DNA of 64,000 bases from Candidatus Amarolinea dominans (lineage in GTDB: Bacteria > Chloroflexota > Anaerolineae > SSC4 > Amarolineaceae), in the NCBI GenBank assembly GCA_016719785.1, contig JADJYJ010000003.1, positions 620,001-684,000 on the forward strand, written 5' to 3'. The translations under genes and the position numbers were made by a program. The stretch's first letter is position 1. Every line of letters begins with the position of its first letter. Below, in pieces: positions 23,985 to 34,312 of the stretch. The notes beneath the pieces were generated by a model. That model searched no databases. It saw only the letters and a list, made by a program, of their open reading frames with translations, and was not told where the DNA came from.

Positions 23985-25746
23985 AACGCCGGCTGCCCGC
24001 GTGATCGCCGGGCGTGGCTACAAGGTTGGGCTGGTAGTCCGGGACTTCATGGGCGTATAGAATTTCGTAGCGATAGCCCTGCTCGGTCAGGAACAACTGA
24101 CGGTTGGCCGCAAACTCCTGGTCGTTGGTGTCTTTGGTGACCAGCGTGTAGAAGTGCGCCAACATGCCATTCTTCTTGGGGCGCAGGATGCGCCCCAGGC
24201 GCTGTGCTTCCTCCTGGCGGCTGCCGTAGCTGCCGCTGAGTTGGATCGCCACATTGACTTCCGGCAGGTCAACGGCGAAGTTGGCGACCTTCGACACCAC
24301 CAGCCGGCTGAGCTCGCCGTCACGCATCAGTTGGAAGAGGCGCTCACGCTCGCGCACCGGTGTGCTGCCGGTGATGAGCGGCGCTTCGACCACTTCGGCC
24401 ACACGCTCCAACTGCTCGATGTACTGGCCGATGACGAGCACCTGATCATTGCGATGCTTAGAGAGCAATTGCACCAGCGGGGCGATCTTAGACATAGACG
24501 TGGCGGCCATGCGGTACTTGTCCCGATCTTCGGCCAGCGCGTACGCCATGCGCTCATCGTCCGGCAGGGAAATGCGAATCTCATGACATTCGGCCGTGGC
24601 GATCCAGCCCTGTGCCTCCAGGTCCTTCCAGGGCACGTCATACTTCTTGGGGCCAACCAGGGAGAAGACATCCTCTTCGCGATTGTCCTCACGCACCAGG
24701 GTCGCCGTCAACCCCAGGCGGCGGCGTGCCTGGATCTCCGCGGTGATGCGAAAGACCGGCGCCGGCAGCAGGTGTACCTCGTCATAGATGATCAGGCCCC
24801 AGTCGCGCTGGTCGAACAGGCCGAAGTGCGGGTATTCGTTTTCAGGGACGAACTCTTCGCCATGCTTGCGCCGCGGCCGCCAGGTCATGATCTGATAGGT
24901 GGTCACGGTGATCGGCTTGATCTCCTTGGTGAGTCCGGTATATTCGCCCACCATGTCCTCGGTGATGGTGGTTTTGTCCAGCAACTCGCGAATCCACTGG
25001 CGCGCCGCCACGGTGCTCGGGGTGAGGATCAGGGTGTTGCACTGCAATTTCTGGATGGCGGCCATGCCGACGAGGGTCTTGCCGGCGCCGCAGGGCAGCA
25101 CGATGACACCGCTGCCGCCCCGCGCCGAGCCGCCGGCATAGAAGGTATCTACCGCATCCTGCTGATAATGGCGCAGGGCGAAGGCGTCCCCGCTGGCGCG
25201 GCTGGCCGGCAGCAGGCTGATCTCCAGCGGTGCGCCTTCCACGTAGCCGGCCACGTCCTCGGCCGGATAGCCGACATGCACCAGGGCTTGCTTGATGTGC
25301 CCGCGCCGCGCGGGATCCACCAGCAGCGTGTTGGCATCGAGTTGGCCCAGCAGATAGGGCTTCAGTTCCTTGCGCCGCGTCAGCTCGGTGAGCAGGGCCA
25401 CGTCGGCGGAGGTGAGGATGAGCAGGCCGTCCTCGTTTTTCTCCAGGCGCACGCGGCCATAACGTCCGATGGACTCGCGAATATCAAAGATGACGTTTTC
25501 CGGTACGTCGAATTTGGCATACTCGCTCAGATCTGCCAGGATTTGATCGGCGCTGAGGCCGGCTGCGGCCGCGTTCCACAGGCTCAGTGGGGTGATTCTG
25601 TAGGTGTGGATGAACTCCGGGCTTTTTTGCAGCTCGGCAAAGCGTGCCAGCGCATCGCGCGCCGCCTCATAGCGATCATTTTGCACCTCCAGCAGCACGC
25701 TGCGGTCGCTCTGGACGATGAGCGGGTTGTTTGGACTGTATGGCAT
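23965..25746 (-). CDS. XPB/ERCC3-type DNA repair helicase
   Basis: I chose ATG 25746 (MPYSPNNPLIVQSDRSVLLE), with AGGTGG 7-8 nt upstream, not an upstream ATG at 25809 that coincides with the predicted transcription start. The 593-residue product has the helicase-XPB N-terminal domain, Walker A LPCGAGKTLVGMAAI, the DEVH box LIIYDEVHLLP, the XPB-specific GLTATLVREDNREEDVFSLVGPKKYDVPW (with the RED residues) and motif VI EEAQRLGRILRPKKNGMLAHFY. XPB is a 3'-5' helicase/translocase of nucleotide excision repair and TFIIH, present in some bacteria. It heads a tight three-gene operon. Confidence 0.93.
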   Translation of the reverse strand: MPYSPNNPLIVQSDRSVLLEVQNDRYEAARDALARFAELQKSPEFIHTYRITPLSLWNAAAAGLSADQILADLSEYAKFDVPENVIFDIRESIGRYGRVRLEKNEDGLLILTSADVALLTELTRRKELKPYLLGQLDANTLLVDPARRGHIKQALVHVGYPAEDVAGYVEGAPLEISLLPASRASGDAFALRHYQQDAVDTFYAGGSARGGSGVIVLPCGAGKTLVGMAAIQKLQCNTLILTPSTVAARQWIRELLDKTTITEDMVGEYTGLTKEIKPITVTTYQIMTWRPRRKHGEEFVPENEYPHFGLFDQRDWGLIIYDEVHLLPAPVFRITAEIQARRRLGLTATLVREDNREEDVFSLVGPKKYDVPWKDLEAQGWIATAECHEIRISLPDDERMAYALAEDRDKYRMAATSMSKIAPLVQLLSKHRNDQVLVIGQYIEQLERVAEVVEAPLITGSTPVRERERLFQLMRDGELSRLVVSKVANFAVDLPEVNVAIQLSGSYGSRQEEAQRLGRILRPKKNGMLAHFYTLVTKDTNDQEFAANRQLFLTEQGYRYEILYAHEVPDYQPNLVATPGDHAGSRRYERPHA

Positions 25747-25815
25747 AGAAGACCACCTATTCTTGTCCGCATTTCGGTCAGGAAGATGCGGGAGCCTATT
25801 CTTTGACAAGCCCTT

Positions 25816-25844
25816 AGTGTACCATTGCCAGGGGATAGATGCAA
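25816..25844 (-). promoter_or_regulatory. Candidate promoter of the XPB cassette
   Basis: On the minus strand TTGCAT (25839-25844) and TACACT (25816-25821) are 17 bp apart. It gives a start near 25809, which supports the ATG at 25746. Confidence 0.45.
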
Positions 25845-25866
25845 TTTTCTGGCCTGAAACTAAAAC

Positions 25867-25894
25867 TTGACAGCATTCCCGTCCTCGTTATAAT
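25867..25894 (+). promoter_or_regulatory. Consensus sigma-70 promoter of tRNA-Glu
   Basis: TTGACA (25867-25872) and TATAAT (25889-25894) are both perfect hexamers, 16 bp apart. They end 12 nt before the first base of the tRNA. Confidence 0.85.
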
Positions 25895-25906
25895 GTCACT
25901 GTCCAC

Positions 25907-25982
<76 letters not shown>

Positions 25983-25985
25983 GGC

Positions 25986-26023
25986 GGGGCCTTCATGCTG
26001 ATGCATGAAGGCCCCTTCTTTTT
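25986..26023 (+). terminator. Intrinsic terminator of tRNA-Glu
   Basis: GGGGCCTTCATGC (25986-25998) and its perfect complement (26003-26015) enclose TGAT and are followed by TTCTTTTT. Confidence 0.92.
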
Positions 26024-26086
26024 CCCATCTCCATGGCTCATACCGGGACGTAAACCGCCACTTCCGTATCTTTGTGTCCCGGCGTC

Positions 26087-26138
26087 GTAGCGCACCCCTG
26101 CGGTCGCCCACGCGGGCAGGCGCAAGGCCATGCCCGCT
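26087..26138 (-). repeat. Dispersed palindromic element, copy A (partial)
   Basis: About 50 bp, including CGGTCGCCCACGCGGGCAGG, match copies at 40321 (opposite orientation) and 60172. Its outer TIR is only partly recognisable (GTATCTTT near 26066). It lies in the gap between the tRNA terminator and the dcw promoter. Confidence 0.75.
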
Positions 26139-26183
26139 GTTGCCCAATTTCACGAACATGACCAAAGTCACCCCTCAGGGGAC

Positions 26184-26211
26184 TAGACAAATTGAAAATT
26201 CCCTGTATAAT
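26184..26211 (+). promoter_or_regulatory. Promoter of the dcw cluster (Pmra)
   Basis: TAGACA (26184-26189) and TATAAT (26206-26211) are 16 bp apart, giving a start near 26218, just before the MraZ boxes. The ~70-nt leader therefore carries the repressor sites. Confidence 0.7.
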
Positions 26212-26220
26212 AAGGCTAAG

Positions 26221-26277
26221 TGGGGAAGAGTGGGGAAAAATCCCTAAAAATTAGGCCAAAAATCGACTAAAGTGGGG
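26221..26277 (+). promoter_or_regulatory. MraZ operator: TGGGG boxes
   Basis: TGGGG at 26221-26225 and 26231-26235 (10-bp period), and a third in the same AGTGGGGAA context at 26273-26277. MraZ in E. coli and mycoplasmas binds direct repeats of TGGGN with short spacers in front of its own gene, so this is a probable autoregulatory site. The distant third box is 38 bp away from the second. Confidence 0.75.
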
Positions 26278-26288
26278 AATAAGAACAA

Positions 26289-26720
26289 GTGTTCGTCGGT
26301 CGCACCGAACATATGCTTGATAGCAAAGGTCGCCTGACCATTCCGTCCCGATACCGCACCGCGTTGGCGCCTGGCGGGATGGTGACCCGCGGCATGGGTG
26401 ACTATCTGATCGTCCTGCCGTTGAGCGAATGGCAGGGCCTGGCCGAGCGCCTGCAGGATAAGCCCATGCTGACCGATCTGGCTATTGGGGAGCTGCGCCG
26501 CTGGTTGTATGCGGAGGCGGCCGATGTGGAACTGGATACCCAGGGCCGTTTCATTCTTCCACCCGACCTGCGCGCGTTTGCCAGCATCACCGATAGTGTG
26601 ACGGTGGCCGGTGTCGGTACGCACCTGGAACTGTGGGCGCCTACCTTGTGGCAGGATCGCCGTGCGCACCTGATGCAGGACAACGAGATGACGTCGCTCT
26701 TTCGGGCGCTGAGCATTTAG
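26289..26720 (+). CDS. mraZ: Transcriptional regulator MraZ
   Basis: A 143-residue protein starting at GTG 26289 (MFVGRTEHMLDSKGRLTIPS), the conserved MraZ N-terminus. It has the tandem SpoVT/AbrB-like DNA-binding folds: DSKGRLTIPSRYR and, in the second half, LDTQGRFILPPDLRAFA, each with the DxxGR motif. MraZ forms a ring that represses the dcw operon through repeated TGGG boxes, which are present just upstream. It is the first gene of the cluster. Confidence 0.96.
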   Translation: MFVGRTEHMLDSKGRLTIPSRYRTALAPGGMVTRGMGDYLIVLPLSEWQGLAERLQDKPMLTDLAIGELRRWLYAEAADVELDTQGRFILPPDLRAFASITDSVTVAGVGTHLELWAPTLWQDRRAHLMQDNEMTSLFRALSI

Positions 26721-26722
26721 GG

Positions 26723-27661
26723 GTGGCCGCGTACCCGCCGGCTGACGAGGGTCATGTCCCGGTCCTGCTCAACGAAACCCTGGCTGCGCTGGCCCTGACC
26801 CCGGGCGCCGATGTGATTGATGGGACATTAGGCGGCGCCGGTCACGCCGAAGCGATTTTGCAGGCGATAGCCCCCACAGGTCGCCTCCTGGGTTTGGATG
26901 CCGACCCGGCCGCAGTGGCCCGTGCGCGTATGCGCCTGGCGCCCTTTGGCGAGCGTGCCATTCTGGCGCAGGCCAATTTCGATCAGATGCGCATCGTGGC
27001 CGGCGCGTACCGGCTGGCGCCGGCGGCGATCCTGCTCGACTTGGGACTGTCATCGTATCAATTGGCCGGTGACGACCGCGGCTTTAGTTTCTTGAGCGCA
27101 GGCCCTCTTGACATGCGCTTCAACCCGGCCGCGGGCCGTTCGGCAGCCGACCTGGTCAATACGTTGGACGAAGTTGAACTGGCCGATCTGATCTTCCGCT
27201 ACGGCGAGGAGCGCTTCTCGCGTCGGATTGCGCGTGCCCTGGTGACGGCTCGCCCGCTGTCTGAGGCCAGGGTGGTGGCCGCGGTGATTGCCCGGGCGAC
27301 GGGTGGTCGTCATGAACGCATTCATCCCGCGACGCGCACGTTTCAGGCGCTGCGCATCGCGGTCAACGATGAGTTGGGCGCGTTGGAGCGGGTATTGCCC
27401 CAGGCCCTTGACCTGCTGCAAATCGCTGGGCGCCTGGTTGTCATTAGCTTTCATTCGTTGGAAGATCGCCTTGTCAAGCAGTTCATGCAGCGCGAAGCCA
27501 GCGACTGTATTTGCCCGCCCCGTTTGCCGGTCTGTGTGTGTGGGCATCGTGCCCGTCTGCGCTTGAGCGTGAAGAAACCGATTGCGGCCACGGAGGCTGA
27601 GGTGAGCCGCAACCCGCGCAGCCGCAGCGCGCATCTGCGAGTGGCAGAAAAAATCGCCTGA
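26723..27661 (+). CDS. rsmH: 16S rRNA (cytosine1402-N4)-methyltransferase RsmH (MraW)
   Basis: I place the start at GTG 26723, 3 nt after the mraZ stop; this gives 312 residues, the normal family length. HVPVLLNETLAAL is the conserved N-terminus; DGTLGGAGHAEAIL and LLGLDADPAAVARA bind SAM; DLGLSSYQLAGDDRGFSF and MRFNP follow, and the C-terminal ISFHSLEDRLVKQFM and NPRSRSAHLRVAEK are signatures. It methylates C1402 of 16S rRNA. Standard second gene of the dcw cluster. Confidence 0.96.
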   Translation: MAAYPPADEGHVPVLLNETLAALALTPGADVIDGTLGGAGHAEAILQAIAPTGRLLGLDADPAAVARARMRLAPFGERAILAQANFDQMRIVAGAYRLAPAAILLDLGLSSYQLAGDDRGFSFLSAGPLDMRFNPAAGRSAADLVNTLDEVELADLIFRYGEERFSRRIARALVTARPLSEARVVAAVIARATGGRHERIHPATRTFQALRIAVNDELGALERVLPQALDLLQIAGRLVVISFHSLEDRLVKQFMQREASDCICPPRLPVCVCGHRARLRLSVKKPIAATEAEVSRNPRSRSAHLRVAEKIA

Positions 27662-27692
27662 GATCAGAGTAGAAAAACAAGAGGAGACCCCT

Positions 27693-28058
27693 ATGTTATA
27701 TCCGACGCCAAGAACGTTGTGGCGACCGCAGACCATCTTCAACCGCCGTCGCCGTCTGACGACCGGCGAGCAAACGGCGCTCTATCTGGCCGCGCTCTTC
27801 GTGGTATGCCTGGCTTTCTTCGCCCTGCTCTTGCCCAACGGCGAGATGGCGGCGGCTCAGCATGAGATTTATACGGCCCAAGCGCGCTACCAGCAATTGC
27901 TCATCACCAACGCCGAGCTGCGCGTCGAGATCAGTCAGTATGCCAATATGGACGCGCTGGAGGCGCGGGCGCGGGCGGCTGGCTTTGTCCCGGCTGACCG
28001 TCGCATCTATGTTGTCGTGTCCGGCCTGCCAACGGCATTTGGCCCAACAGGCCAGTAG
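27693..28058 (+). CDS. ftsL: FtsL-like septal membrane protein
   Basis: A 121-residue bitopic protein: a basic cytoplasmic N-terminus (FNRRRRLTTGEQ), one TM helix (TALYLAALFVVCLAFFALLL), then a short extracytoplasmic coiled coil (EMAAAQHEIYTAQARYQQLL, ITNAELRVEISQY). Size, topology and position between rsmH and ftsI are those of FtsL, which joins FtsQ/DivIB and FtsB/DivIC at the septum; the sequence itself is poorly conserved. RBS GAGGAG before the ATG. Confidence 0.75.
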   Translation: MLYPTPRTLWRPQTIFNRRRRLTTGEQTALYLAALFVVCLAFFALLLPNGEMAAAQHEIYTAQARYQQLLITNAELRVEISQYANMDALEARARAAGFVPADRRIYVVVSGLPTAFGPTGQ

Positions 28059-28076
28059 TAGAAGGGGCCAATTATC

Positions 28077-29789
28077 ATGGATTCCCTGATGCAACGCTCC
28101 CTGCCACGGGTGAGAGCCGTTTTTGCCATCATCGTTGTGGTGCTCACGGTGATTGGTCTGCAGCTCGTGCGCCTGCAGGTGATCAAGGCGGCGGCCGCAC
28201 CGGTGGCAGAAGGTCACAACCAATACGGCAGCCTGCTGCCGCCCCACCGCGGCAACATGGTGGATCGTGCCGGCAACCTGTTGGCCACCGATGGCGTGCG
28301 CTACCAGGTGGCGATCGCCGGCGCCATTACTGAAACGACCATCATGTCGCTGACGCAACGTTTGGCGCCCTGGCTGGAAATGCCCCCGGCTGAGTTGGAA
28401 AGGCGCCTGCGCAACCATGGCCAGGGCGTGACGGTGCTCAAGTTCTATGCCCGTCAGGCGGCTGCCGCAGAGATCGAGCGTTGGAACACGGATTACCTGC
28501 GCGTGGAGCGACTCGCACGCCGCTTCTACCCAGAGAATACCGACGCCGCCTTCGTGCTCGGCCTGGCCACCGCCGACCAGATTGGCCGCTACGGCGTCGA
28601 AGCCAAGTACGACGCCTTCCTGCGCGAGAATGGCGACATGGCCGTCACCAATCTGGAGAATCACCTGCGTGCTTTATCTCCTGATTTTAGCCTGGATATT
28701 CCGTCGCCGGTGGGCCGCGATCTCGTGCTGACCATTGACCGCCGCATTCAGGCCATCGTGGAGGATGAACTGAAGTTCGCCGTTGATTACTACGGCGCAA
28801 CCGGCGGCACCATCATTGTGATGGATCCAAAGACGGGCGAGATTTTGGCCATGGCGTCTGCACCCGGCTACTCGCCCAATACGTTTTATGAGGTGCAGGC
28901 CGCGCCCGACCAGCATGACCCATTCAGCGATCCCGCCACCGGGCTGCTGTATGAGCCAGGGTCAGTGTTCAAGATCGTCACCATGGCCGCGGGCCTGGAT
29001 TCGGGCAAGGTGACACTCGATCAGAAGTTCAAGGATGTGGGCGTCCTGGAAGTAGGCGAACGCGAGATTCGCAACTCGGACCGCCAGGCGCATGGCGAGG
29101 TCGCCATTCCCACGATCCTGCAGCGTTCCTTGAATATCGGTTCGGCGCAGGTGGCCCTGGCCATGGGCGCCGACACATTCTATTCCTATGTCGAGCGCTT
29201 TGGTTTCGGTAATGTCACCGGCGTTGATCTGTCCGGTGAGGTGCGCGGCATCGTCAAGAGGCCCAAGTCCAGCGCGCAGTGGAGCCCGTCCGATCTGGCT
29301 ACCAATGCCTTCGGCCAGGGCATCAGCGTGACACCCATGCAGATGATTTGCGCGGTGTCGGCGGTCGCCAATAACGGCGTCATGATGCGCCCCCATGTGG
29401 TCAAGGCCATCGTGGATCACGGGCGCTGGTTCGAGATCGAACCGTCGCCGGTGCGCATTGCCATCTCACCCCAGACCGCCCGCCTGATGACCGATATCCT
29501 GGTCAGCGTGGTGGAGAACGGCGGCACCAATCAAGCCGCCGTGCCTGGCTATCATATCGCCGGCAAGACCGGCACGGCTGAGATTCCGGGGCGTACAGCC
29601 TACGACTCTGACCTGACGATTTCGACCTATGTCGGCTATGCACCGGCCGCCGACCCTCGTTTCGTGGTGCTGGTCAAGCTGGACAAGACGCGGCTGTCGG
29701 TTTGGGCAGGGCACACCAGTGCTCCCACCTTCCAACGGCTGGCGCGACGCCTGTTTGCCCTTCTCAACATTCCGCCCAGTGACGGATGA
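28077..29789 (+). CDS. ftsI: Septal peptidoglycan D,D-transpeptidase (FtsI/PBP3, class B PBP)
   Basis: A 570-residue class B PBP with one N-terminal TM helix (AVFAIIVVVLTVIGLQLVRLQ). The PBP dimer domain includes HRGNMVDRAGNLLATDG. In the transpeptidase domain the nucleophile lies in EPGSVFKIVTMA (Ser ~296), SLN in LQRSLNIGSAQ (~351) and KTG in HIAGKTGTAEIP (Lys ~497). It cross-links septal peptidoglycan with the SEDS partner FtsW. No PASTA domains. murE, often next, is absent. Confidence 0.95.
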   Translation: MDSLMQRSLPRVRAVFAIIVVVLTVIGLQLVRLQVIKAAAAPVAEGHNQYGSLLPPHRGNMVDRAGNLLATDGVRYQVAIAGAITETTIMSLTQRLAPWLEMPPAELERRLRNHGQGVTVLKFYARQAAAAEIERWNTDYLRVERLARRFYPENTDAAFVLGLATADQIGRYGVEAKYDAFLRENGDMAVTNLENHLRALSPDFSLDIPSPVGRDLVLTIDRRIQAIVEDELKFAVDYYGATGGTIIVMDPKTGEILAMASAPGYSPNTFYEVQAAPDQHDPFSDPATGLLYEPGSVFKIVTMAAGLDSGKVTLDQKFKDVGVLEVGEREIRNSDRQAHGEVAIPTILQRSLNIGSAQVALAMGADTFYSYVERFGFGNVTGVDLSGEVRGIVKRPKSSAQWSPSDLATNAFGQGISVTPMQMICAVSAVANNGVMMRPHVVKAIVDHGRWFEIEPSPVRIAISPQTARLMTDILVSVVENGGTNQAAVPGYHIAGKTGTAEIPGRTAYDSDLTISTYVGYAPAADPRFVVLVKLDKTRLSVWAGHTSAPTFQRLARRLFALLNIPPSDG

Positions 29790-29796
29790 ATCGCTC

Positions 29797-31368
<1,572 letters not shown>

Positions 31369-31372
31369 GAAA

Positions 31373-32374
31373 ATGGCCTATTCGTTGACGCTGGGCGCCA
31401 TCGCCTTTTTTCTGGCCGTCATTTGGGGCCGGCCGCTGATCAACCTGCTGGTCCGCAACCGCATCGGCAAACAGATTCGCATCGAGGGACCAACGACACA
31501 CCAGGTCAAGACCGGCACACCCACCATGGGCGGCCTGATGATCCTGATCCCGGTTATCGTCATTACCAGTGCCCTCAACATCGCCAATCTGCTCGGCTGG
31601 AACATCATCGGCCGTTCCGTATTGGTGCCCATGACGGTCCTCTTGCTGTTTGGCCTGCTGGGCGCGGTTGACGATCTGGAAGGGGTGCGCGGCCGTCGCA
31701 GCAAAGGCGAGGGCATCCTGGGCCGTTGGAAGGCGCTGGCGCAGATCATCCTGGCGACCCTGGTCGTGCTTTTTTTGCATTTTGTCCTGGACCTGCGCAG
31801 CGTGGCCGTGCCAGGCATTCGGGAGAAGATTGAGATTGGCCTGTGGTACATTCCGGCGGCGGTGTTCATCGTGGTGGCCTTTTCCAACGCCGTCAACCTG
31901 ACCGACGGGCTGGACGCGCTGGCCGGCAGCCTGGCGGCCAGCGCCTTCACCTGCTATGGCGTCATCGCATTCTTGCAGCAGCAGGTGTGGCTGGTGGCCT
32001 TCTGTTTCACGCTGGTGGGCGCCATCATGGCCTTTCTGTGGTTCAATGCGCACCCCGCTGAGCTGTTCATGGGGGACACCGGCTCCCTGGCGCTGGGCGC
32101 GACCCTGGCCGTGGTGGCCTTGATGACCGGCCAATGGCTGCTGCTGCCGGTGGTGGCCGCCGTCTACACCGCAGAAACGGTTTCCGTGACGTTGCAGGTG
32201 CTCTGGTTCAAGCTCTCGCGGCGCCTCTACGGCCAGCCGCGGCGCCTGTTCAAAATGGCCCCATTGCATCATCATTTTGAACTGACGGGCTGGTCAGAGA
32301 CGCAGGTCACGCAGCGGTTTTGGCTGGTGGGCATTCTGTGCGGCATGCTGGGCATTGCCCTGGCGTTACTCTGA
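31373..32374 (+). CDS. mraY: Phospho-N-acetylmuramoyl-pentapeptide-transferase MraY
   Basis: Start ATG 31373 (MAYSLTLGAIAFFLAVIWGR), 4 nt after murF. A 333-residue protein with about ten TM helices. Family motifs: EGPTTHQVKTGTPTMGGLMI, LGAVDDLEG (catalytic Asp pair), FSNAVNLTDGLDALAG (nucleophile region), FMGDTGSLALG and MAPLHHHFELTGWSE (the HHH motif). It transfers phospho-MurNAc-pentapeptide to undecaprenyl phosphate to form lipid I. Confidence 0.96.
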   Translation: MAYSLTLGAIAFFLAVIWGRPLINLLVRNRIGKQIRIEGPTTHQVKTGTPTMGGLMILIPVIVITSALNIANLLGWNIIGRSVLVPMTVLLLFGLLGAVDDLEGVRGRRSKGEGILGRWKALAQIILATLVVLFLHFVLDLRSVAVPGIREKIEIGLWYIPAAVFIVVAFSNAVNLTDGLDALAGSLAASAFTCYGVIAFLQQQVWLVAFCFTLVGAIMAFLWFNAHPAELFMGDTGSLALGATLAVVALMTGQWLLLPVVAAVYTAETVSVTLQVLWFKLSRRLYGQPRRLFKMAPLHHHFELTGWSETQVTQRFWLVGILCGMLGIALALL

Positions 32375-32384
32375 GTAGGTGGCT

Positions 32385-32843
32385 ATGGCACACATTGCAC
32401 TTCATATCAACAGCCCGCAGTCGCTGCCGGCCACGGCCGGTCAAGCCATTGCCCTCGCGCTGCGCCCGGTCAGCCAGGAAATCCACCTGGCCCTGGAACA
32501 GGCGCAGACTGAGCGAGCCTTGAGCCTGGCCACGGTCACGCTGGCGGCCGCAAGCGCGCAGTTGACGACGCCCGCTGCCGGGTCTTTGGACGCGTGCCTG
32601 CACCTGCTGGCCATCGAGATTGCCGCCAGCCCGTTGACCTGCCTGGCCGATGGCACGCTGCAAGAAGCGCTGGAGGTCTGGATCGAACATCGCGCCTGGC
32701 GCGTCAGCCCGTTGGAAGGGCGCCGCCTGGCCGATCGCGTCGCTCAGCGCCTGAGCACCGGCACGGACGCGACTTGGAGCCAGCGCGTGGCCCCCAACGG
32801 TTATTGGCAGGCCAGCGTCTGGGCGCCGTTGACATATGGGTGA
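32385..32843 (+). CDS. Uncharacterised dcw-cluster protein between mraY and murD
   Basis: A 152-residue soluble protein, Ala/Leu-rich, starting at ATG 32385 (MAHIALHINSPQSLPATAGQ); a GTG 6 nt earlier also fits. No signal peptide, TM helix or recognised motif. It sits 10 nt after mraY and overlaps murD by 8 nt, so it is translated as part of the cell-wall operon. I do not recognise the family. Codon use looks like that of its neighbours, with strong third-position GC, arguing for a real gene. Confidence 0.65.
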   Translation: MAHIALHINSPQSLPATAGQAIALALRPVSQEIHLALEQAQTERALSLATVTLAAASAQLTTPAAGSLDACLHLLAIEIAASPLTCLADGTLQEALEVWIEHRAWRVSPLEGRRLADRVAQRLSTGTDATWSQRVAPNGYWQASVWAPLTYG

Positions 32844-34299
32844 GATGATGAATTCGTCCTGGTTCAGAGGCAAGCGCATCGTCATTTTGGGCCTGGCCCG
32901 GCAAGGCACGGCCCTGGCGCGCTTCCTGGTTGGCCGGGGCGCGCATGTCACCATCAGTGACCTGCAGCCGGCCGGCGCCGCGTCTCTGGCCGCAGCCCAG
33001 GCCGCGGTGGCTGACCTGCCGGTGACGCTGGCCCTGGGCGGCCATCCGCTGGCGCTGTTGGACGATGCCGACCTGCTGTGCCTCAGCGGCGGCGTCTCGC
33101 CTGATCTGCCGATCGTGCAGGCGGCGCGGGCGGCCGGCATCCCGCTCAGCAACGACTCGCTGTTGACCTTGCAGCAGACCGCGGCCTTCAGCGTGGGCAT
33201 CACCGGCTCCAGCGGCAAGACCACGACGACGACCTTGACCGGCGCGATGCTCAAGGCCAGCGGACTGACGACCTGGGTCGGCGGCAATATCGGCACCCCG
33301 TTGATTGATCAACTGGACGCCATCGCCGCGAATGACCGCATCGTGCTGGAGTTGTCGAGTTTTCAACTGGAGCTGTTCGACCCCGCCCTATGCCTGGGCG
33401 AGCCGGTCAGCACCCGTGTGGCCGGCATGCTCAATGTGACGCCCAATCATTTGGACCGCCACCCTTCGATGGACGCGTACGCGGCGGCCAAGCGTAACCT
33501 GCTGCTGCATCAGCGCGCCGGCGATGTCGCGGTGCTTGGACTGGACAACGAGATCACCGCGGCCTGGTATGCGGCTTACGCGACGGCTGCAGGGCGCGGC
33601 CTGCCAGGCGCTGGCGTGCAGGTGTTGGGCTTCAGTCTGCTGACCGAGCCGCCAGTCGGCGCCTCCCTGCGCGGCGACGAGCTGCGCCTGCGCTTGCCAG
33701 GGCAGGCCGAGCAGCGGGTGTGTCGCGTCGCGGATGTGCGCCTGCGCGGCAGGCACAACATCGCCAATCTGCTGGCGGCCTTCTGCCTGAGCGGGGCGGC
33801 CGGCGCCAGCGTCGAGGCCATGACCGCGGTGGCAACGACATTCAGCGGCGTGGCCCATCGGCTGGAACTGGTACGGGTGCATGCCGGGGTGGCATGGTAC
33901 AACGACTCGATTGCCACTGCGCCCGAACGGACCATCGCCGCGCTGCAGTCCTTCGACGAGCCGATCATTCTGCTGGCCGGGGGGCGCGATAAGCATCTGC
34001 CGTGGGATTTGCTGGCGCTGGCTGGTCGCGGCCGGGTGCGCCATGTCGTCACCTTTGGCGAGGCGGCCGGCCTGATCGAACGTGCCCTGGCCGATTTTGC
34101 CGCCGCGCATCCTGCTGCGCCGGGCGCCGCGCCGTCGGTTCAGCATACGGACAGCCTGGCGCAGGCCGTGGCCCTGGCCGCGACCCTTGCCCAACCCTCG
34201 GATGTGGTGCTCCTGTCGCCGGGCGGCACCAGTTACGATGCCTATCGCGATTTTGCCGCGCGTGGCGAGCACTTCCGGGCGTTGGTTGACGGGTTGTGA
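32836..34299 (+). CDS. murD: UDP-MurNAc-L-alanine:D-glutamate ligase MurD
   Basis: A 487-residue Mur ligase. The N-terminal Rossmann domain starts KRIVILGLARQGTALARFL; the ATP loop is SVGITGSSGKTTTTTLTGAM; then GGNIGTPLIDQ, LELSSFQLE (carbamylated Lys region is nearby), NVTPNHLDRHPSMDAYAAAK, and the C-terminal domain with YNDSIATAPERTIAALQSF and ILLAGGRDKHLPW. It adds D-Glu to UDP-MurNAc-L-Ala in the cytoplasm. It overlaps the upstream orf by 8 nt; starts at 32836 or the adjacent in-frame ATGs at 32845/32848 are equally possible. Confidence 0.95.
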   Translation: MGEMMNSSWFRGKRIVILGLARQGTALARFLVGRGAHVTISDLQPAGAASLAAAQAAVADLPVTLALGGHPLALLDDADLLCLSGGVSPDLPIVQAARAAGIPLSNDSLLTLQQTAAFSVGITGSSGKTTTTTLTGAMLKASGLTTWVGGNIGTPLIDQLDAIAANDRIVLELSSFQLELFDPALCLGEPVSTRVAGMLNVTPNHLDRHPSMDAYAAAKRNLLLHQRAGDVAVLGLDNEITAAWYAAYATAAGRGLPGAGVQVLGFSLLTEPPVGASLRGDELRLRLPGQAEQRVCRVADVRLRGRHNIANLLAAFCLSGAAGASVEAMTAVATTFSGVAHRLELVRVHAGVAWYNDSIATAPERTIAALQSFDEPIILLAGGRDKHLPWDLLALAGRGRVRHVVTFGEAAGLIERALADFAAAHPAAPGAAPSVQHTDSLAQAVALAATLAQPSDVVLLSPGGTSYDAYRDFAARGEHFRALVDGL

Positions 34300-34312
34300 G
34301 GGATTTTATAAC

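Noticed and set aside
24154..25806. A 550-codon plus-strand open frame across the XPB gene
   Set aside because: The opposite strand encodes XPB with all helicase motifs; the plus frame is a GC-driven shadow.
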